Assembly (NCBI GenBank): GCA_034766995.1
Contig: CM068313.1
Location: 16,055,512 to 16,119,511, forward strand
Reading direction: 5' to 3'
Origin: Acanthacorydalis orientalis
Taxonomy: Eukaryota > Arthropoda > Insecta > Megaloptera > Corydalidae
DNA length: 64,000 bases
Part shown: piece after piece, positions 23,384 through 34,499 of the stretch
How the letters are laid out: each line of letters begins with the position of its first letter
How positions within the stretch are numbered: the stretch's first letter is position 1
The notes under the pieces: model-generated
What the model was told of the DNA's origin: nothing
What the model saw: the letters and a program-made list of their open reading frames with translations, nothing else
Databases searched by the model: none
Translations under genes and position numbers: made by a program

Positions 23384-23898
23384 CTAGGGTGCTCTGCCCC
23401 TGCTCACTTTGCTCTCCGACCGCTGGAGGACTTCACCCTTGCTCTCTTCACTCACTCTAGTTAAGTGTTAACAATTTTTAAATGAAAAATGAAAAACCAA
23501 ATGAAGATATTGTGTAATGAATTTATTTTTTGATTTTAAATAAAACCGTGAAAATTGTAAAACTGAAAAGAAAACGTACTGTAACTTTTTGTAAACTTAT
23601 TCTAAAACTTCTGCGTACATGATATTTATAATTTGTGTTTTACTGAAACTTGATACTATGCTTAGAAGTACATCTGGAGAGACCAATATACAACTGGCCG
23701 TGCCTAAATACTGTTTCACTGGAAGCAACGAACGCGATGATTCGTATAGCATCGGAATTGATCAGGAATAGAAATAGTTAATTTGATACTTGTAGAGTGT
23801 AGCGGTGGGAGGAGTTTTGCGAGGAGGTGGTCTACACGAAAAAAAATTTTTTTTTCATGGAAATATTACGATGGAATTATTTTTTATATATAGAAAGA
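23384..23898 (-). mobile_element. short non-autonomous Helitron (515 bp)
   Basis: On the minus strand the element begins TCTTTCTATATATAAAAAAT (5' TC terminus, first base 23898, preceded by A) and ends in CTAG at 23387-23384, followed by T. That is the Helitron pattern of a 5' TC, a 3' CTRR and insertion between A and T without target duplication. The 3' end is preceded by a GC-rich tract (GGAGAGCAAAGTGAGCAGGG). The interior carries a helicase fragment. Terminal hairpin is only weakly visible, so the exact ends are moderately certain. Confidence 0.7.
23640..23780 (-). pseudogene. Helitron helicase C-terminal fragment
   Basis: A minus-strand frame open from about 23778 to the stop at 23640-23642 reads DAIRIIAFVASSETVFRHGQ and continues LYIGLSRCTSKHSIKFQ. 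HGQLYxxLSR is the conserved C-terminal helicase motif of Helitron Rep/helicase (PIF1-like superfamily 1) proteins, where it normally reads HGQLYVALSR. Only about 45 residues remain. No Rep HUH domain and no Walker motifs are present, so it cannot encode an active helicase. Confidence 0.8.
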
Positions 23899-25200
23899 TA
23901 TCAAAATGTGTTTTGTGTACTACACTATCTACAGAACGATGTAAGGATGAATTTCGTTAGATAAATAAAATGGATATCATTAATTAATGAAAGACAATTG
24001 ATGTCTAATGAGATTTTTCAATACTAATTTAAATTTAGTTAAAAAATTATTGGAAAGATATTATTTTTAATTAAAATTAAAAAATTAGAATATCGGTGTT
24101 ACTTTGCATATTTTAAAAAATCTTTATTTAAATTTACAGTTTATTGAAATTTTGTTTTTGTATAATTTTTTTGAATTCTAAAAATAGGAATGTTATTTTC
24201 AATTTTACTAGCTAAATAATACCAGTATATATTTTTTTAACAATTTTAGTGAGTTAAATTTTATTTATTTGTATATATATATATATATATCGTTACATAA
24301 AAAATTTTTACTACGCTACTGTTAATGATTTTTTCGTTCATATCTTTATTTATAGTATATTTATTTTTTACGTATATATATATATATATATAACATATTA
24401 TTATTCAATATTGTAGTTTTGTAAAAATTCATAAAAAATAGGTATTTTGCTATTATTGTAAATACTAGTTTACTTTTATTTTTTGGTCACTGATATATTT
24501 GAAATTATTTTTCCATACTTGGGTTTTTAATTTACCATCTTTGGACAGGTTGTTCTTATTTAATGTTTTTATTTTGTTCTTAAGGTAACTTAAGTTTAGG
24601 TAACTTATTTTTACTATAAATGATTTAAGAAACTGGATTGGTGAGAAAATCTTGTCAAAAAATAAGTCTAATAATAAAATACAGAAAAATGTTTTGAAGA
24701 TAAATAAAACATGTTATAGATCTTGTGAAAATGTTTTTTCTTAATAATCTTTTAATAATATATGTAATATTTGTATTTATAAGTTATTAACATTTAAACG
24801 TTTAAAAAGATTTTAAAAAGTATTTAGTATGGAATAATAAAAATATTGGTGTTATTTAAAAAAATAACTTTAAAGTTGAAATATATAGTTAGTTATTTCT
24901 TAATAAAATGCAATAAATTATTATAACGTTGTAAAATGTATTTTGTTATTTGCTGTTATATTTTTAATTGATTACTTATAAACATCAATTTTTATTATCC
25001 AATAAAGAAAACCGAGTCAAGTCACTATTAAAATAAATGTATATAAAACTAAAAACGCGTTTACTGATAGTAATATGATTAAATAAAAATGAAATATTTC
25101 TACAAACTTATGAAATTTTCAAGCAGAATGTCAGATGAGAAAAGCTAAATCATATGACAATTCTCTTTTTATTCATTGTTTTAAGTGACATAACATAAAA
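23899..25200. other. AT-rich DNA with two short (TA)n runs
   Basis: TA runs at 24273-24290 and 24374-24391. The rest is stop-dense AT-rich sequence without a supported feature. Confidence 0.4.
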
Positions 25201-25214
25201 TTTTACTAGAAAAC

Positions 25215-25315
25215 TATAAAAAGGTGGTCGGCTTACATTCAATTTTCAATAAACGTTTCAGATCTTGCAATAACGTGCATCCGTGTACTTGATGACATTT
25301 TTATTTTCAGTGAGT
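25215..25315 (+). promoter_or_regulatory. candidate TATA promoter and short first exon
   Basis: TATAAAAAGG at 25215 is followed 33 bp later by TTCAATA (initiator-like, A at 25248). Downstream an ATG at 25292 opens MTFLFS and is followed directly by a strong donor, TTTTCA|GTGAGT, at 25310. A TATA box, a short leader and a first exon coding only the first few hydrophobic residues is a common layout in insect genes for secreted and cuticle proteins. The next exon was not identified, and each motif is short, so this is a lead. Confidence 0.25.
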
Positions 25316-25536
25316 GACTTGAAGTAAAGGATAAAGCAAGGATTTTAAAATAAATTGAAATTTTGTTCATACAATGAATCTTTTACTATTCTAGACAGAA
25401 ACGTTTAATTTGTGCAGTGGTTATTTTTATTAAACTTTTAATTAAGTCCTAGATTTCATTAGATTTTTATTGATGGTTCAAAATATTTTTATAACATTTT
25501 TTCATATAAAAAAATTGAATGTGCTTATATCATTTA

Positions 25537-25589
<53 letters not shown>

Positions 25590-25839
25590 ATGTGTGTGTT
25601 TATTCCTTAACATAAGCATTTGTATAAAAATTAAGAAGAGAAAAAAATGCATAAGTGAGTAGAATATTAGTAGTTATTGAGGTATAGCAGTATTTACTGT
25701 ATTTAATTTTTATAATACTGACATAAATTCGTAATAAATAAAAGGGCAGAAGAAGATTTAATATTTGAAAGAATATCACTTTCAATGTTATTTTATTTTA
25801 AACATCGTAGTTAATACATTTGTGAGAATGTAATGAAAG
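25316..25839. other. AT-rich DNA with (TA)n(TG)n microsatellite
   Basis: A TA array at 25540-25579 passes into TGTGTGTGTATGTGTGTG. No gene seen. Confidence 0.6.
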
Positions 25840-26120
25840 TTCCGTCCGTTATAATGTTTTATAGTGTTTTAATCGAACTCTATTCAAAGGCGATTCAATT
25901 CCACCCCTGTATAGATACGAAGGTCCGACATTGTGGTCGTGCGTGAGATCTATGAAGCACTGTCATGGGACACTCTCATCGTTGTCGTACGGCGTATATA
26001 CACTCGAAATCTCGCCAACCTTTTATCTGTAGGTCAAAAGCTGCGTCGTGCCTATGGCTAAATTTAATTTCGAGAAATAATGAATTGCATATTTACGCCC
26101 ACAAAATGTACGCCGCATAC
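25840..26120. promoter_or_regulatory. GC-richer CpG island, candidate regulatory element
   Basis: Unlike the flanks it holds CpG-rich words such as GTTGTCGTACGGCGTATATA near 25981 and GCTGCGTCGTGCCTATGG near 26040. No open frame crosses it. Conserved non-coding element is the best reading. Confidence 0.3.
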
Positions 26121-26518
26121 GTTAAAAATACAATATAAATTAATTTTATTACGGCATTACGCGAGAAAGTAAATTTTGTTTGTTTTTCTTCATAGTATGC
26201 ACACTCGTTTAGTGTCGTAGGTACGGTCGTTATTCTAGTCATTATGCATTTAGTTTATTTTGTAGACGTCAGGTATTTAGATCTTAATTATTTTTTATCG
26301 TTCTCGAGCATTAAACACATATTTTATGCATACTTGTAAATAACGTACGTTTATTAATTAAAATTTATATGTTTTTTATATTAAAAATATAACATCAAGG
26401 GGAACGTCTGGTTTGAAGTGATAAACAGTAATACGAAATGAGGATTTCTTATCGAAAATCTATTCTGTGAATCAATTACACATTTGATAAATAATTTTAT
26501 TTGTTTTTAGAGAAACAA

Positions 26519-26522
<4 letters not shown>
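26121..26522. other. AT-rich DNA, no feature seen
   Basis: A gradual fall from the island into AT-rich sequence; nothing else seen. Confidence 0.4.

Positions 26523-26581
<59 letters not shown>
26523..26581. repeat. (TA)n array
   Basis: Uninterrupted TA array of about 59 bp. Confidence 0.95.
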
Positions 26582-26583
<2 letters not shown>

Positions 26584-27580
26584 ATAAATCAAAGCTTGCT
26601 ATTAGCTGTGACACATGAAATCCCATCATGAGATCATGAAATAAATTTGTTGCTAGATGATGTGATACAGGTATGTTACTTAATTTGAAACTAAAAAATC
26701 TTTTTTTGTATAAATTTTGTTATCACACAAAATACAGTACTAACTAAAAAATAACAATTACAAAATGACAAAGTTTTAAAAAAAATATTAATTTTCATCA
26801 AAGTTAATCGAATTATTTTTAAATTTATAAAAAAATCTACAAATTATATTATACGTTATATAGTGCATGCGATATAAACATTTTTACGTTACAAATAGAT
26901 AAAATTTCAAGACGATTAAACTACTAGTTCTTAGAATATTGACAAGGAATGTTTATTGGAATATTTATATCAAACGGACTGAAAGATGTTGTTTCGTGAA
27001 AAAAGCATAACAAATTTCAAATACTCTTTGTAATAAAATTATTTTTTTTTATGAAAATATTGAAAAACAAATAAACATTTCAGTTTTCATATAGGAAGTT
27101 TCTTAGCTTGAATCTAACGACAAAACGAACTCGAAATAACTATTTTTTAAATTGACATATATTGATATTTGAAAGAAATTTGATTTTTTTACATTTTCAA
27201 TTTTTCTTCAATCATTTCTTGATTGAAATATGGTAAATGGCCTACAGTTTCGTATTTTTTTCTTCAATTACAACAAATCTACGTTATAACACATTAGTCA
27301 GACCTCAAACTTTAAAAATGTATTAATAAAAAAAAATGATTATTTTCTTAATAATACAGTTTACTGCGTTTAAAAGAAAATACATATACAAAAGTGTATA
27401 TATATATATATATATTAATAAATTATTATCATTGATTTCAGTAAGTTTTATTAATAATTACAAATAAAAATTTAAATTGGTGATGAAACTTTTTCATTTT
27501 TTATTAGTAAAAGTCTTAACTAAACCTGCATTAATAAAATTGCAATTAAAAAATATATTAATATATCAAATTTCGTTACT
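26582..27580. other. AT-rich DNA, no feature seen
   Basis: No supported gene. A short TA run lies at 27397-27415. Confidence 0.4.
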
Positions 27581-27581
27581 A

Positions 27582-27583
27582 TT

Positions 27584-27636
<53 letters not shown>
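27582..27636. repeat. (TA)n array
   Basis: TA array with two TATG interruptions near its start. Confidence 0.9.
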
Positions 27637-27638
<2 letters not shown>

Positions 27639-27826
27639 AGACAAAAAAGTAGAGTTAAATCATGATAAATGAAATTATTTGTAATTAAAAATTATCCTTT
27701 GCTTATTTTATTGTAAAAATATCTTATTTAATATTTAATACATAAAATCTTCTATTTTAAGAAAATGTATATAAATACTAAAAAATAGTTAACTTCTTTA
27801 ATAATTATTATATATATATATATATA

Positions 27827-28399
27827 TTATGTTGGTAATAAAATAATTGCGGTTTTTGTTTTCTGAATTATAACCTTAATTTTTTTAAAAAAAATAGTAT
27901 CATTTCATCGTGTTCATGTTAATATCATTTTAAAGTCATTTTTCAGCCTGTATTTTAGTAAAATCGATTTTGGTTTTATTATTAATTTTGGTTCAACTTG
28001 AGCTATTGAATTAAATATGGAAAAGAAGCAAAAAAGAACATTTTTTTTATTTGAATTCAAAACGGGTGGTGAAGCAACAGAAACTGCTTGTAAACTAAAC
28101 GATGTTTTTGGTTTGGATACTGTTAAGGAACGTACGGTGCAATGTTGGGTCCAAAAATTTCGTACTGGGACGAGATCCTTGAAGATGGAGAAGATCTCGG
28201 ACGCCCTTCTTTAGTTAATAACAACCAAATGAAGGCGAAAGTTAAATCGAAACCACTCACAATAATTCTAAAGCTTGCACAAAAGTTAGGGGTTAGTCAT
28301 CCAATAGTTCTGGACCACTTAAAACAGCTAGAAAAATTAAAAAAGAGAAAAATGTATATGAAACTAATGGTCATAAACCGCCATTATTTTTCTACCAAC

Positions 28400-28403
<4 letters not shown>
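27827..28403 (+). mobile_element. family A mariner deletion derivative, copy A2 (577 bp)
   Basis: Left end TTATGTTGGTAATAAAATAA, right end ATTTTTCTACCAACTTAA. It lies between a short TA run (27807-27826) and a long TA array (28404-28467), so it appears to have inserted inside a TA microsatellite. Leader, HTH coding part and 3' terminal junction are in the same order as in the other copies. Longest copy of the family here. Confidence 0.93.
28017..28400 (+). pseudogene. mariner HTH-only reading frame in A2, one frameshift
   Basis: ATG at 28017 opens MEKKQKRTFFLFEFKTGGEA and continues through CKLNDVFGLDTVKERTVQCW and VQKFRTGT. Near 28165 the frame shifts, after which ILEDGEDLGRPSLVNNNQMK, LTIILKLAQKLGVSHPIVLD and HLKQLEKLKK follow in the second frame, ending in the 3' TIR. 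These are the two helix-turn-helix halves of a mariner transposase, about 120 residues. No catalytic Asp residue is encoded. With a single frameshift it is among the least damaged copies. Confidence 0.85.
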
Positions 28404-28456
<53 letters not shown>

Positions 28457-28467
28457 ATATATATATA
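28404..28467. repeat. (TA)n array abutting A2
   Basis: Starts with the target TA of copy A2. Confidence 0.95.
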
Positions 28468-28689
28468 AATTAAATAGAAATATTTCTATAATTATTGAAA
28501 TGTATTTAAATTTTTAGGATTGTACTTTACATAATACTTTAGAAATAATAATTTAAAATATTTAATGAACGGAATAAAAATGTAACTTAAACTTAATAAA
28601 CGTAATGCTCGTAATGGAACAATATTTCAGACAGATTTTTATTACGAAAGTAAAATAATAAAAAGGCAAAATGAAATAATCGCACGATC
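28468..28689. other. AT-rich DNA, no feature seen
   Basis: No supported feature between the array and the next island. Confidence 0.4.
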
Positions 28690-28960
28690 AGTTTAACAGG
28701 ATACAGATTGTGTTCCGTGTGTGGCATGCAGCCAGTTAGATTTTAATATGCAACGCGTGCATTTAGCTACTTAGCGAAACTTTTGCAAATTTCAAAACGA
28801 CATAATTGCATTCGTCGCAAATTATAACCGCTTAGACTTCATTATACGACATTTGTATTCTAAATCAGTAGTCGCTGTAAAGCGCTCCGGACCATACTGT
28901 CAAGATACAAGATATTCAGATGATGCACTCACGTCTTAGGTATCGCAGATAACACTTAAT
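28690..28960. promoter_or_regulatory. GC-richer island, enhancer-like motif content
   Basis: Contains TTTTAATATGCAACGCG (octamer-like near 28741), CATAATTGCATTCG near 28801, and a CGCTGTAAAGCGCTCCGGAC block near 28873. No open frame. Homeodomain/POU-type sites in a GC-richer block suggest a developmental enhancer; inferred. Confidence 0.3.
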
Positions 28961-29124
28961 ATAACGTACTTATAAACATTAAATTGAGTCAACATATTGC
29001 ACATGTTTCACATTTAAATTGTTTGCATTCGTTTTAGTAGAGGACATAAACTGGAACAAAGCTGCATGCAGCTATATATTTTTATTCGGTTATTGACATC
29101 ATTTCAAATGTGTCTTTTGAATTA

Positions 29125-29128
<4 letters not shown>

Positions 29129-29176
<48 letters not shown>
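29129..29176. repeat. (TA)n(TG)n compound microsatellite
   Basis: TA array passing into TGTGTGTGTGTGTGTATG. Confidence 0.95.
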
Positions 29177-29949
29177 ATGAGGTCTAATAAAAAAATTTAT
29201 GAACAAGTTAAATACAGCAGATTTTTTTATTTAATACATTTTTTAAATATATTTTAAGATCAGCTAAAAAAATATTAATATATTAAGAGGATCAGCCAAA
29301 GTAAATCTATATTGAACCATTTTTTCCTATTTTTGAAAAAGATGATTTTTCTATACCTTTGTTTTTTTATGTTTTCTCATAATATATATAATTAGTTTCT
29401 TTATTTTTCTCGTCTAATCTTGAATATAGTTAGTAACTAGAAGTTAGAAAGTAATATATCAGAAAAATACTGTTTTTATATAATAATAAATAAATTTTTG
29501 TTTTAAAAAATTGACAAATTGTAATCTAATCCTTATTAGATGAATTGTCGTATATTATGCATTTTTCATTACATGTTTCATTTTGATGAATTTTATTGCA
29601 TTAATAAAATAATACCTCACAGCTTTACTTTCTGTTTATTTCAATGCCAATAGTAACGGTTTTTAATACGTTAAGTACTGATTATTATAATAACAAATAA
29701 AAACAAAGATGGAAATGTATAGAAAGTGGATAAAATCTCTAATAGAAACTGTTATGCTAAAAAGTCAAAATACCTTTTTTACAGAATACTATCAAATAAA
29801 TCGATTTTTCGCGTCATTAAAATCCTTAGTTACAGGATTTATTTTATGAACTGAAAAATGATCAGTATTCACAGTAAAAATAGTAACATTAGAAAAAAGG
29901 CATTTTTGTAGATAAATACAAAACCTCATAGTTTCCATTTTTTGAACAT

Positions 29950-29953
<4 letters not shown>
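29177..29953. other. AT-rich DNA, no feature seen
   Basis: No supported gene or repeat. Confidence 0.4.

Positions 29954-30001
<48 letters not shown>
29954..30001. repeat. (TA)n array
   Basis: Uninterrupted TA array of about 48 bp. Confidence 0.95.
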
Positions 30002-30002
<1 letters not shown>

Positions 30003-30289
30003 CCTTAAACTATAACATAGATTAAATATTATTAAATGTTTATTTATTTAAATTTATAGGAAAATTTGTGAATTTGGAAATATTTTCGTCAAGAGATAAA
30101 ATTACAGAAAAAATTAAATATGAATTCAACCTGAAAAATTATTTACTATGAACAACTTAAAAGAAATATTGTAATAAGTCTATAAGTATTCGATATCTCT
30201 GGTAAACGGTCTAAATTAAGAAATATTTGTAATTTATGAAGAAACCACTCGAAATAATAGATATGTATCTTCGTTTGTTTAAATTTATA

Positions 30290-30294
<5 letters not shown>
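30002..30294. other. AT-rich DNA, no feature seen
   Basis: No supported feature. Confidence 0.4.
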
Positions 30295-30322
<28 letters not shown>

Positions 30323-30326
30323 AATT

Positions 30327-30376
<50 letters not shown>
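30295..30376. repeat. interrupted (TA)n array
   Basis: Two TA blocks separated by AAATTTATATACA. Confidence 0.95.
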
Positions 30377-30380
<4 letters not shown>

Positions 30381-30789
30381 GAGAATGTTACAATAAGAAT
30401 TTCACCAAGATCAGTTAATGGTAATGTAGAGCTCTTTACATTTATCAACAAATAAGTGGAGATTTAAAGATAAACTCTTTAAGGAACTGTTTTTATGAGA
30501 TTTAAATGCTTGAGTGATTTTAAATTGGAAACATTTTTTTTTGTTTATTCCTTTTATTATATAAAATATACACTCGCGTAATTTTTTCTTTTATATATAT
30601 ATATATATATATTAAAGTGTGTTTATATGTTCAGTAATCAAGTATTGAACATTATTTTAAATTGTATGGTCTTTTTTCTATTTATTTCAATCTATAAATA
30701 CGTCAATTTTTTCTATAACAATTGAATATTCATCCTATAGCACTATTGTGTAAAATTAATATATTTTTTTATATTCCGCCAGTGTGTTA
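30377..30789. other. AT-rich DNA with a short (TA)n run
   Basis: TA run at 30594-30612; otherwise nothing seen. Confidence 0.4.
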
Positions 30790-31150
30790 TCTTTTTCACT
30801 CTTTAAACGAACTGATGGAGTCATTTGTTAGCTTACTGTTCACTGAAACTGATTCTGTAAAAAGTGCATCTCTATGATTTATAGCAGATCTCCGTGTGTA
30901 CACTACATAGAAGACGAGTATTTGAATAAAATGGTAAATAATAAATGACACGCGTGCGAGGTAAAAAAAAATTCTCGGCCGGTTCTGAACGGACTGCGCC
31001 ACAGGATGAGTAATGGTGAGTGAAGGTTGTCGCAGCAAGCACAGCGGCGTATCACTGTCGCATAGACATGAAAAGCTTTTGACTGTCACACATCTCGGCA
31101 CACGTGCTGAGCTAACATTTCCCCAGTAATGCGATATCGTGAATTAAATA
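30790..31150. promoter_or_regulatory. GC-rich island with CACAGYGGCGTAWCA motif
   Basis: Dense CpG sequence (CTCGGCCGGTTCTGAACGGA near 30974; CACGTG near 31100). On the minus strand 30796-31101 is open for 101 codons, but it contains no ATG and I see no domain. The word CACAGCGGCGTATCA near 31038 recurs as CACAGTGGCGTAACA near 34420 in another island. Conserved non-coding element or an unrecognised exon; the former is favoured because the frame has no start or clear splice sites. Confidence 0.35.
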
Positions 31151-32292
31151 ACAGTTGTTACCAAATGTTTCGCAAGTGAAAATGTCTCATATTGAAGTCA
31201 GTAAATATTAGATTGCATACATTTTTAATTTATATTTATTTTTCATTTTATTATTATTTGTTAAGAGTTGTGTTTCAAATAAAAAAACACATTAAAATTT
31301 AAATTTTATTATGGAAAATCAAATTAATTAGAATAATTTATTGTAAATAATATATTTATATATGTTACAATTATAATTGTTTATATTCATTGGGATATTA
31401 TTCTCTAATTGTAAAATGATCGGTAATTAATAGTATATTATTTTATTCTTTTTTTTTGAAAACATATAATTTCACCAGTTTTACTTCATATAAAATGGAT
31501 AAATGATATATTAACTTTTTATTTTAAATACAAAGTTATTTCTGATTGGTTTCATTAATTATTTCTTGTAATTATAAAAAAAAATATTAGTATTTATAAT
31601 CATATGACACAAATACACACAATTATTTTTTAAAAAATATTTTTTTAAAATTCAGTTGTAAAATTTGTTGTCTAAATAAATATCGGTTTTTTTATTACTG
31701 AAAAGTATTATGGAAAATTTTACTGGAGTGTTTTTTAAAATTTGTTTCATGGCCGATTTAGTTCACTACCCTTAAATTTTTAATAATTATTTCCTTTCAG
31801 AACATTCTTTACGTTTAAAAACATCTGAACTAGAAATTGATGCAAAGTCTGGATAGAAAGGCAAAAAGCCCATTGTAGAGTTATATTTTCTTGTCTTTCT
31901 TTTTATATGTGAGTTAAGATTTGTGATACCAGTTTTATATCTAAATTTCTTATGTATTTTTTGTAGTTTCATTGATTATTGAAAGTTTCATAGCTAGTTT
32001 ATTAAAGCTTCTATATTTTCGTATCACAACATACGAGCTCTGTATTTTATTATAATTTTCATATTCTATGTCCGTTTAAAAATATTCGAATTCCTTACAA
32101 ATATTTCTTTTCTCAATATAGATTCCTTATAAAATGGATTTACCATTTTTCATATTTTATAGATGAAATATTATTTCTGAAATTTAACACCAAGTTTCAT
32201 GTATCTTGTTTGTGAAATATAGTTGTGTGTGAAGTTACCTAAACTACTGTGTAGGAAACTTATTGATTTTTATTTAGAAGTATATTTCATTT

Positions 32293-32293
<1 letters not shown>
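31151..32293. other. AT-rich DNA, no feature seen
   Basis: No supported gene, array or TIR. A minus-strand frame at 31787-31972 has no recognisable content. Confidence 0.4.

Positions 32294-32320
<27 letters not shown>
32294..32320. repeat. short (TA)n array
   Basis: TA run of about 27 bp. Confidence 0.85.
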
Positions 32321-32323
<3 letters not shown>

Positions 32324-32889
32324 CAGGCACAAATATTAATACAATAGAAATGATAATATGAATGAATATCATTCATTTAGGTTGAATCATTGCTAAAATC
32401 TGTAATTTTCCGTTTAAAAATACACGTTTCATTAAGAGAACTGAATTCAAATAAAAATTATAAAAACATGTTTTTGTTTCTAGATATATCTTTTATAAAT
32501 GAACGTTGAGTGTCTTTGATGTGTTTTGGTAATTATTTCACACTGACTGATTAAATAGGTCACAATAATAACTAAAATTTTATAAATTTACTTCTCTTTT
32601 ATAGGAGTTAAGATTTTTTGTCAGTATTTATGCGAATTCATTTTTATGAAACTTACATTTATATTGTTCGTTGTTAAATTATTTGTGGAATGAAAACGTA
32701 CACAAAGAAATAAAAAAAAAACATAACAAATCATAAAATGCTATTCTTGAACTAAAATGTGTAAATATGAATTGTAGGGAATGAGTTTTTTTGCTTTTTA
32801 AATAATGTTTATTTTGTAATATCTTTTTAACAAAAATTGAAAAAGAATTTTAATAGTTTTTGAGCATTTACTGTATGAAAATATTTAGT

Positions 32890-32891
<2 letters not shown>
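32321..32891. other. AT-rich DNA, no feature seen
   Basis: No supported feature. Confidence 0.4.

Positions 32892-32942
<51 letters not shown>
32892..32942. repeat. (TA)n array
   Basis: Uninterrupted TA array of about 51 bp. Confidence 0.95.
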
Positions 32943-32944
<2 letters not shown>

Positions 32945-34080
32945 TAAAGTGAATATTTATGAAATAAATTTATTTAAAATAGTGATTTTGTTTTATTAAT
33001 TTAAAAAGTACTATTTAGATAAATTTTGTATGATCATATTTTCTAGATCAAGTAAGTAATATAATTTTAAAGTGAACACTAATGTTGTTTACATGGTGTT
33101 ACTTATTGATATCTTTAGTCACTTAAAAGTTATAAGATGTCTTAGTGTTAAAGTAGGTATTCAATTTGAAATAAGAAATTTTTTTCATAATCAGTGTGTT
33201 AAATAAACTCTACATTAGATTATATTTTTTATGTGAAACAATACATTTAAATAAATTTTCTTATGAAAATCAACATAGGTTAAAAATGTGGTCTCAAATC
33301 AATATCTGTGATATGATATCTCTTAGATGATATCTGTTTCATGCATACTTATTAATTAAAAATCCTCATTTGAATATATTTAAATTTCGGATTTTTTTAT
33401 TATATTTTTGCATGAGTAGTTTTAAATTTAATGCAATTATTTCTCAAAAATTATAATTTTATTTACCCCTTTATTCAAGAGTAAACGATTCTTTATATAC
33501 ATAATTACATATATTAATACAAACTTAATAGCTTTTTTAGATAAAAAATTGTTAAATTTGATCGTGGTTAATTTTGACAGACAAATTTCACTGCTACGAA
33601 CATTTATAAATATTTATATATTTTTTAGTATATTTTATATTAAAGCTGTATAAAAAACATTTATAAATTTTACTCATGTTCAATTTAAACAATCCTTTAT
33701 ATCAAAAAAGTCAAGTTTCAATCGTGGTAACATTATAAACTAATTTGAATAAAGGAAACATGAAAATGTTTTTATGTTGTTTTATCAGATAATATAATAA
33801 AATTAAATGAAATATTCATAAACTCAGCATGCAATTCAAAGAAGAAAAAATATACATAAAATCGTGTAAATGTATTGAAAATGAACTTGAAAAAAAAGAC
33901 TGGAATTTTTAATTAGATCACCTGTATCACAAACAACATCAAATACATGCGCTGTAGTTTTGTAACTCATGTCATGTAATTTACTGTTTTCATTAAAAAT
34001 GCAAAACATGTTAATGGAATGCATATTATAAATACATTTTAAACGATATTAATCATATTACAAAGAACGGAAACATTTAA
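32943..34080. other. AT-rich DNA, no feature seen
   Basis: No supported gene or island. Confidence 0.4.
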
Positions 34081-34093
34081 AACGGAATCGATA

Positions 34094-34261
34094 ATGAAAA
34101 CAGAAACGCACATACGTTTAAAAAACGTATCTCATCAGTGTTCATTTTACGGTGTCTACATAAAACTGGCATTGATTCGTTTTACAAGGAATGAGATAAA
34201 ATCACTTTTGACGTTGGAAAGATCTCGGACCTCAAGTCGGAGACATATAGTAAGTGAGTAA
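34094..34261 (+). CDS. hypothetical small ORF (55 aa), may be exon with donor
   Basis: ATG at 34094 opens 55 codons to TAA at 34259 (MKTETHIRLKNVSHQCSFYG start; LERSRTSSRRHIVSE end) in the GC-richer island 34080-34500. No family recognised. Near its end, ATATA|GTAAGTGAG is a strong donor-like site at 34250, so this could instead be the end of a first coding exon. No TATA box is seen upstream. Open frames of this length can arise by chance in a GC-richer island. Confidence 0.15.
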   Translation: MKTETHIRLKNVSHQCSFYGVYIKLALIRFTRNEIKSLLTLERSRTSSRRHIVSE

Positions 34262-34318
34262 CTACAATTTTAATTGCCTACGAAGAGGAGAGTCAATGGT
34301 ACACCGGCTACGTCGCTT

Positions 34319-34489
34319 CTAAGTGCGTCGGTGCGGAAAAAACTGCAGGATTAAATTGACTTTGGTGTAATTTCCAAATGACCTCACCGTGCGACTGTGG
34401 CGCCGCAACGTGGTGGCAAACACAGTGGCGTAACAGAAAGACAAAAAAATAAACGAAAAACAAATAAACACAGACAGTTTGCAACACAT
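34319..34489 (-). CDS. hypothetical small secreted peptide or signal-peptide exon (56 aa)
   Basis: The minus-strand ATG at 34487-34489 opens a 56-residue frame. Residues 3-25 are a basic residue plus a long hydrophobic stretch (KLSVFICFSFIFLSFCY) ending ATVFA, which looks like a signal peptide with an AxA-type cleavage site. The remainder is basic (TTLRRHSRTVRSFGNYTKVN, ending FPHRRT). The site CGCACG|GTGAGG near 34390 could be a splice donor, in which case only the first 34 residues would be coding. It lies in a GC-richer island. No family recognised; no supporting transcript evidence. Confidence 0.25.
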   Translation of the reverse strand: MCCKLSVFICFSFIFLSFCYATVFATTLRRHSRTVRSFGNYTKVNLILQFFPHRRT

Positions 34490-34499
34490 TTTAATAATT

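Noticed and set aside
30796..31101. 101-codon minus-strand open frame
   Set aside because: It contains no ATG, has no clear splice sites and no recognisable domain; GC-rich composition explains its length.
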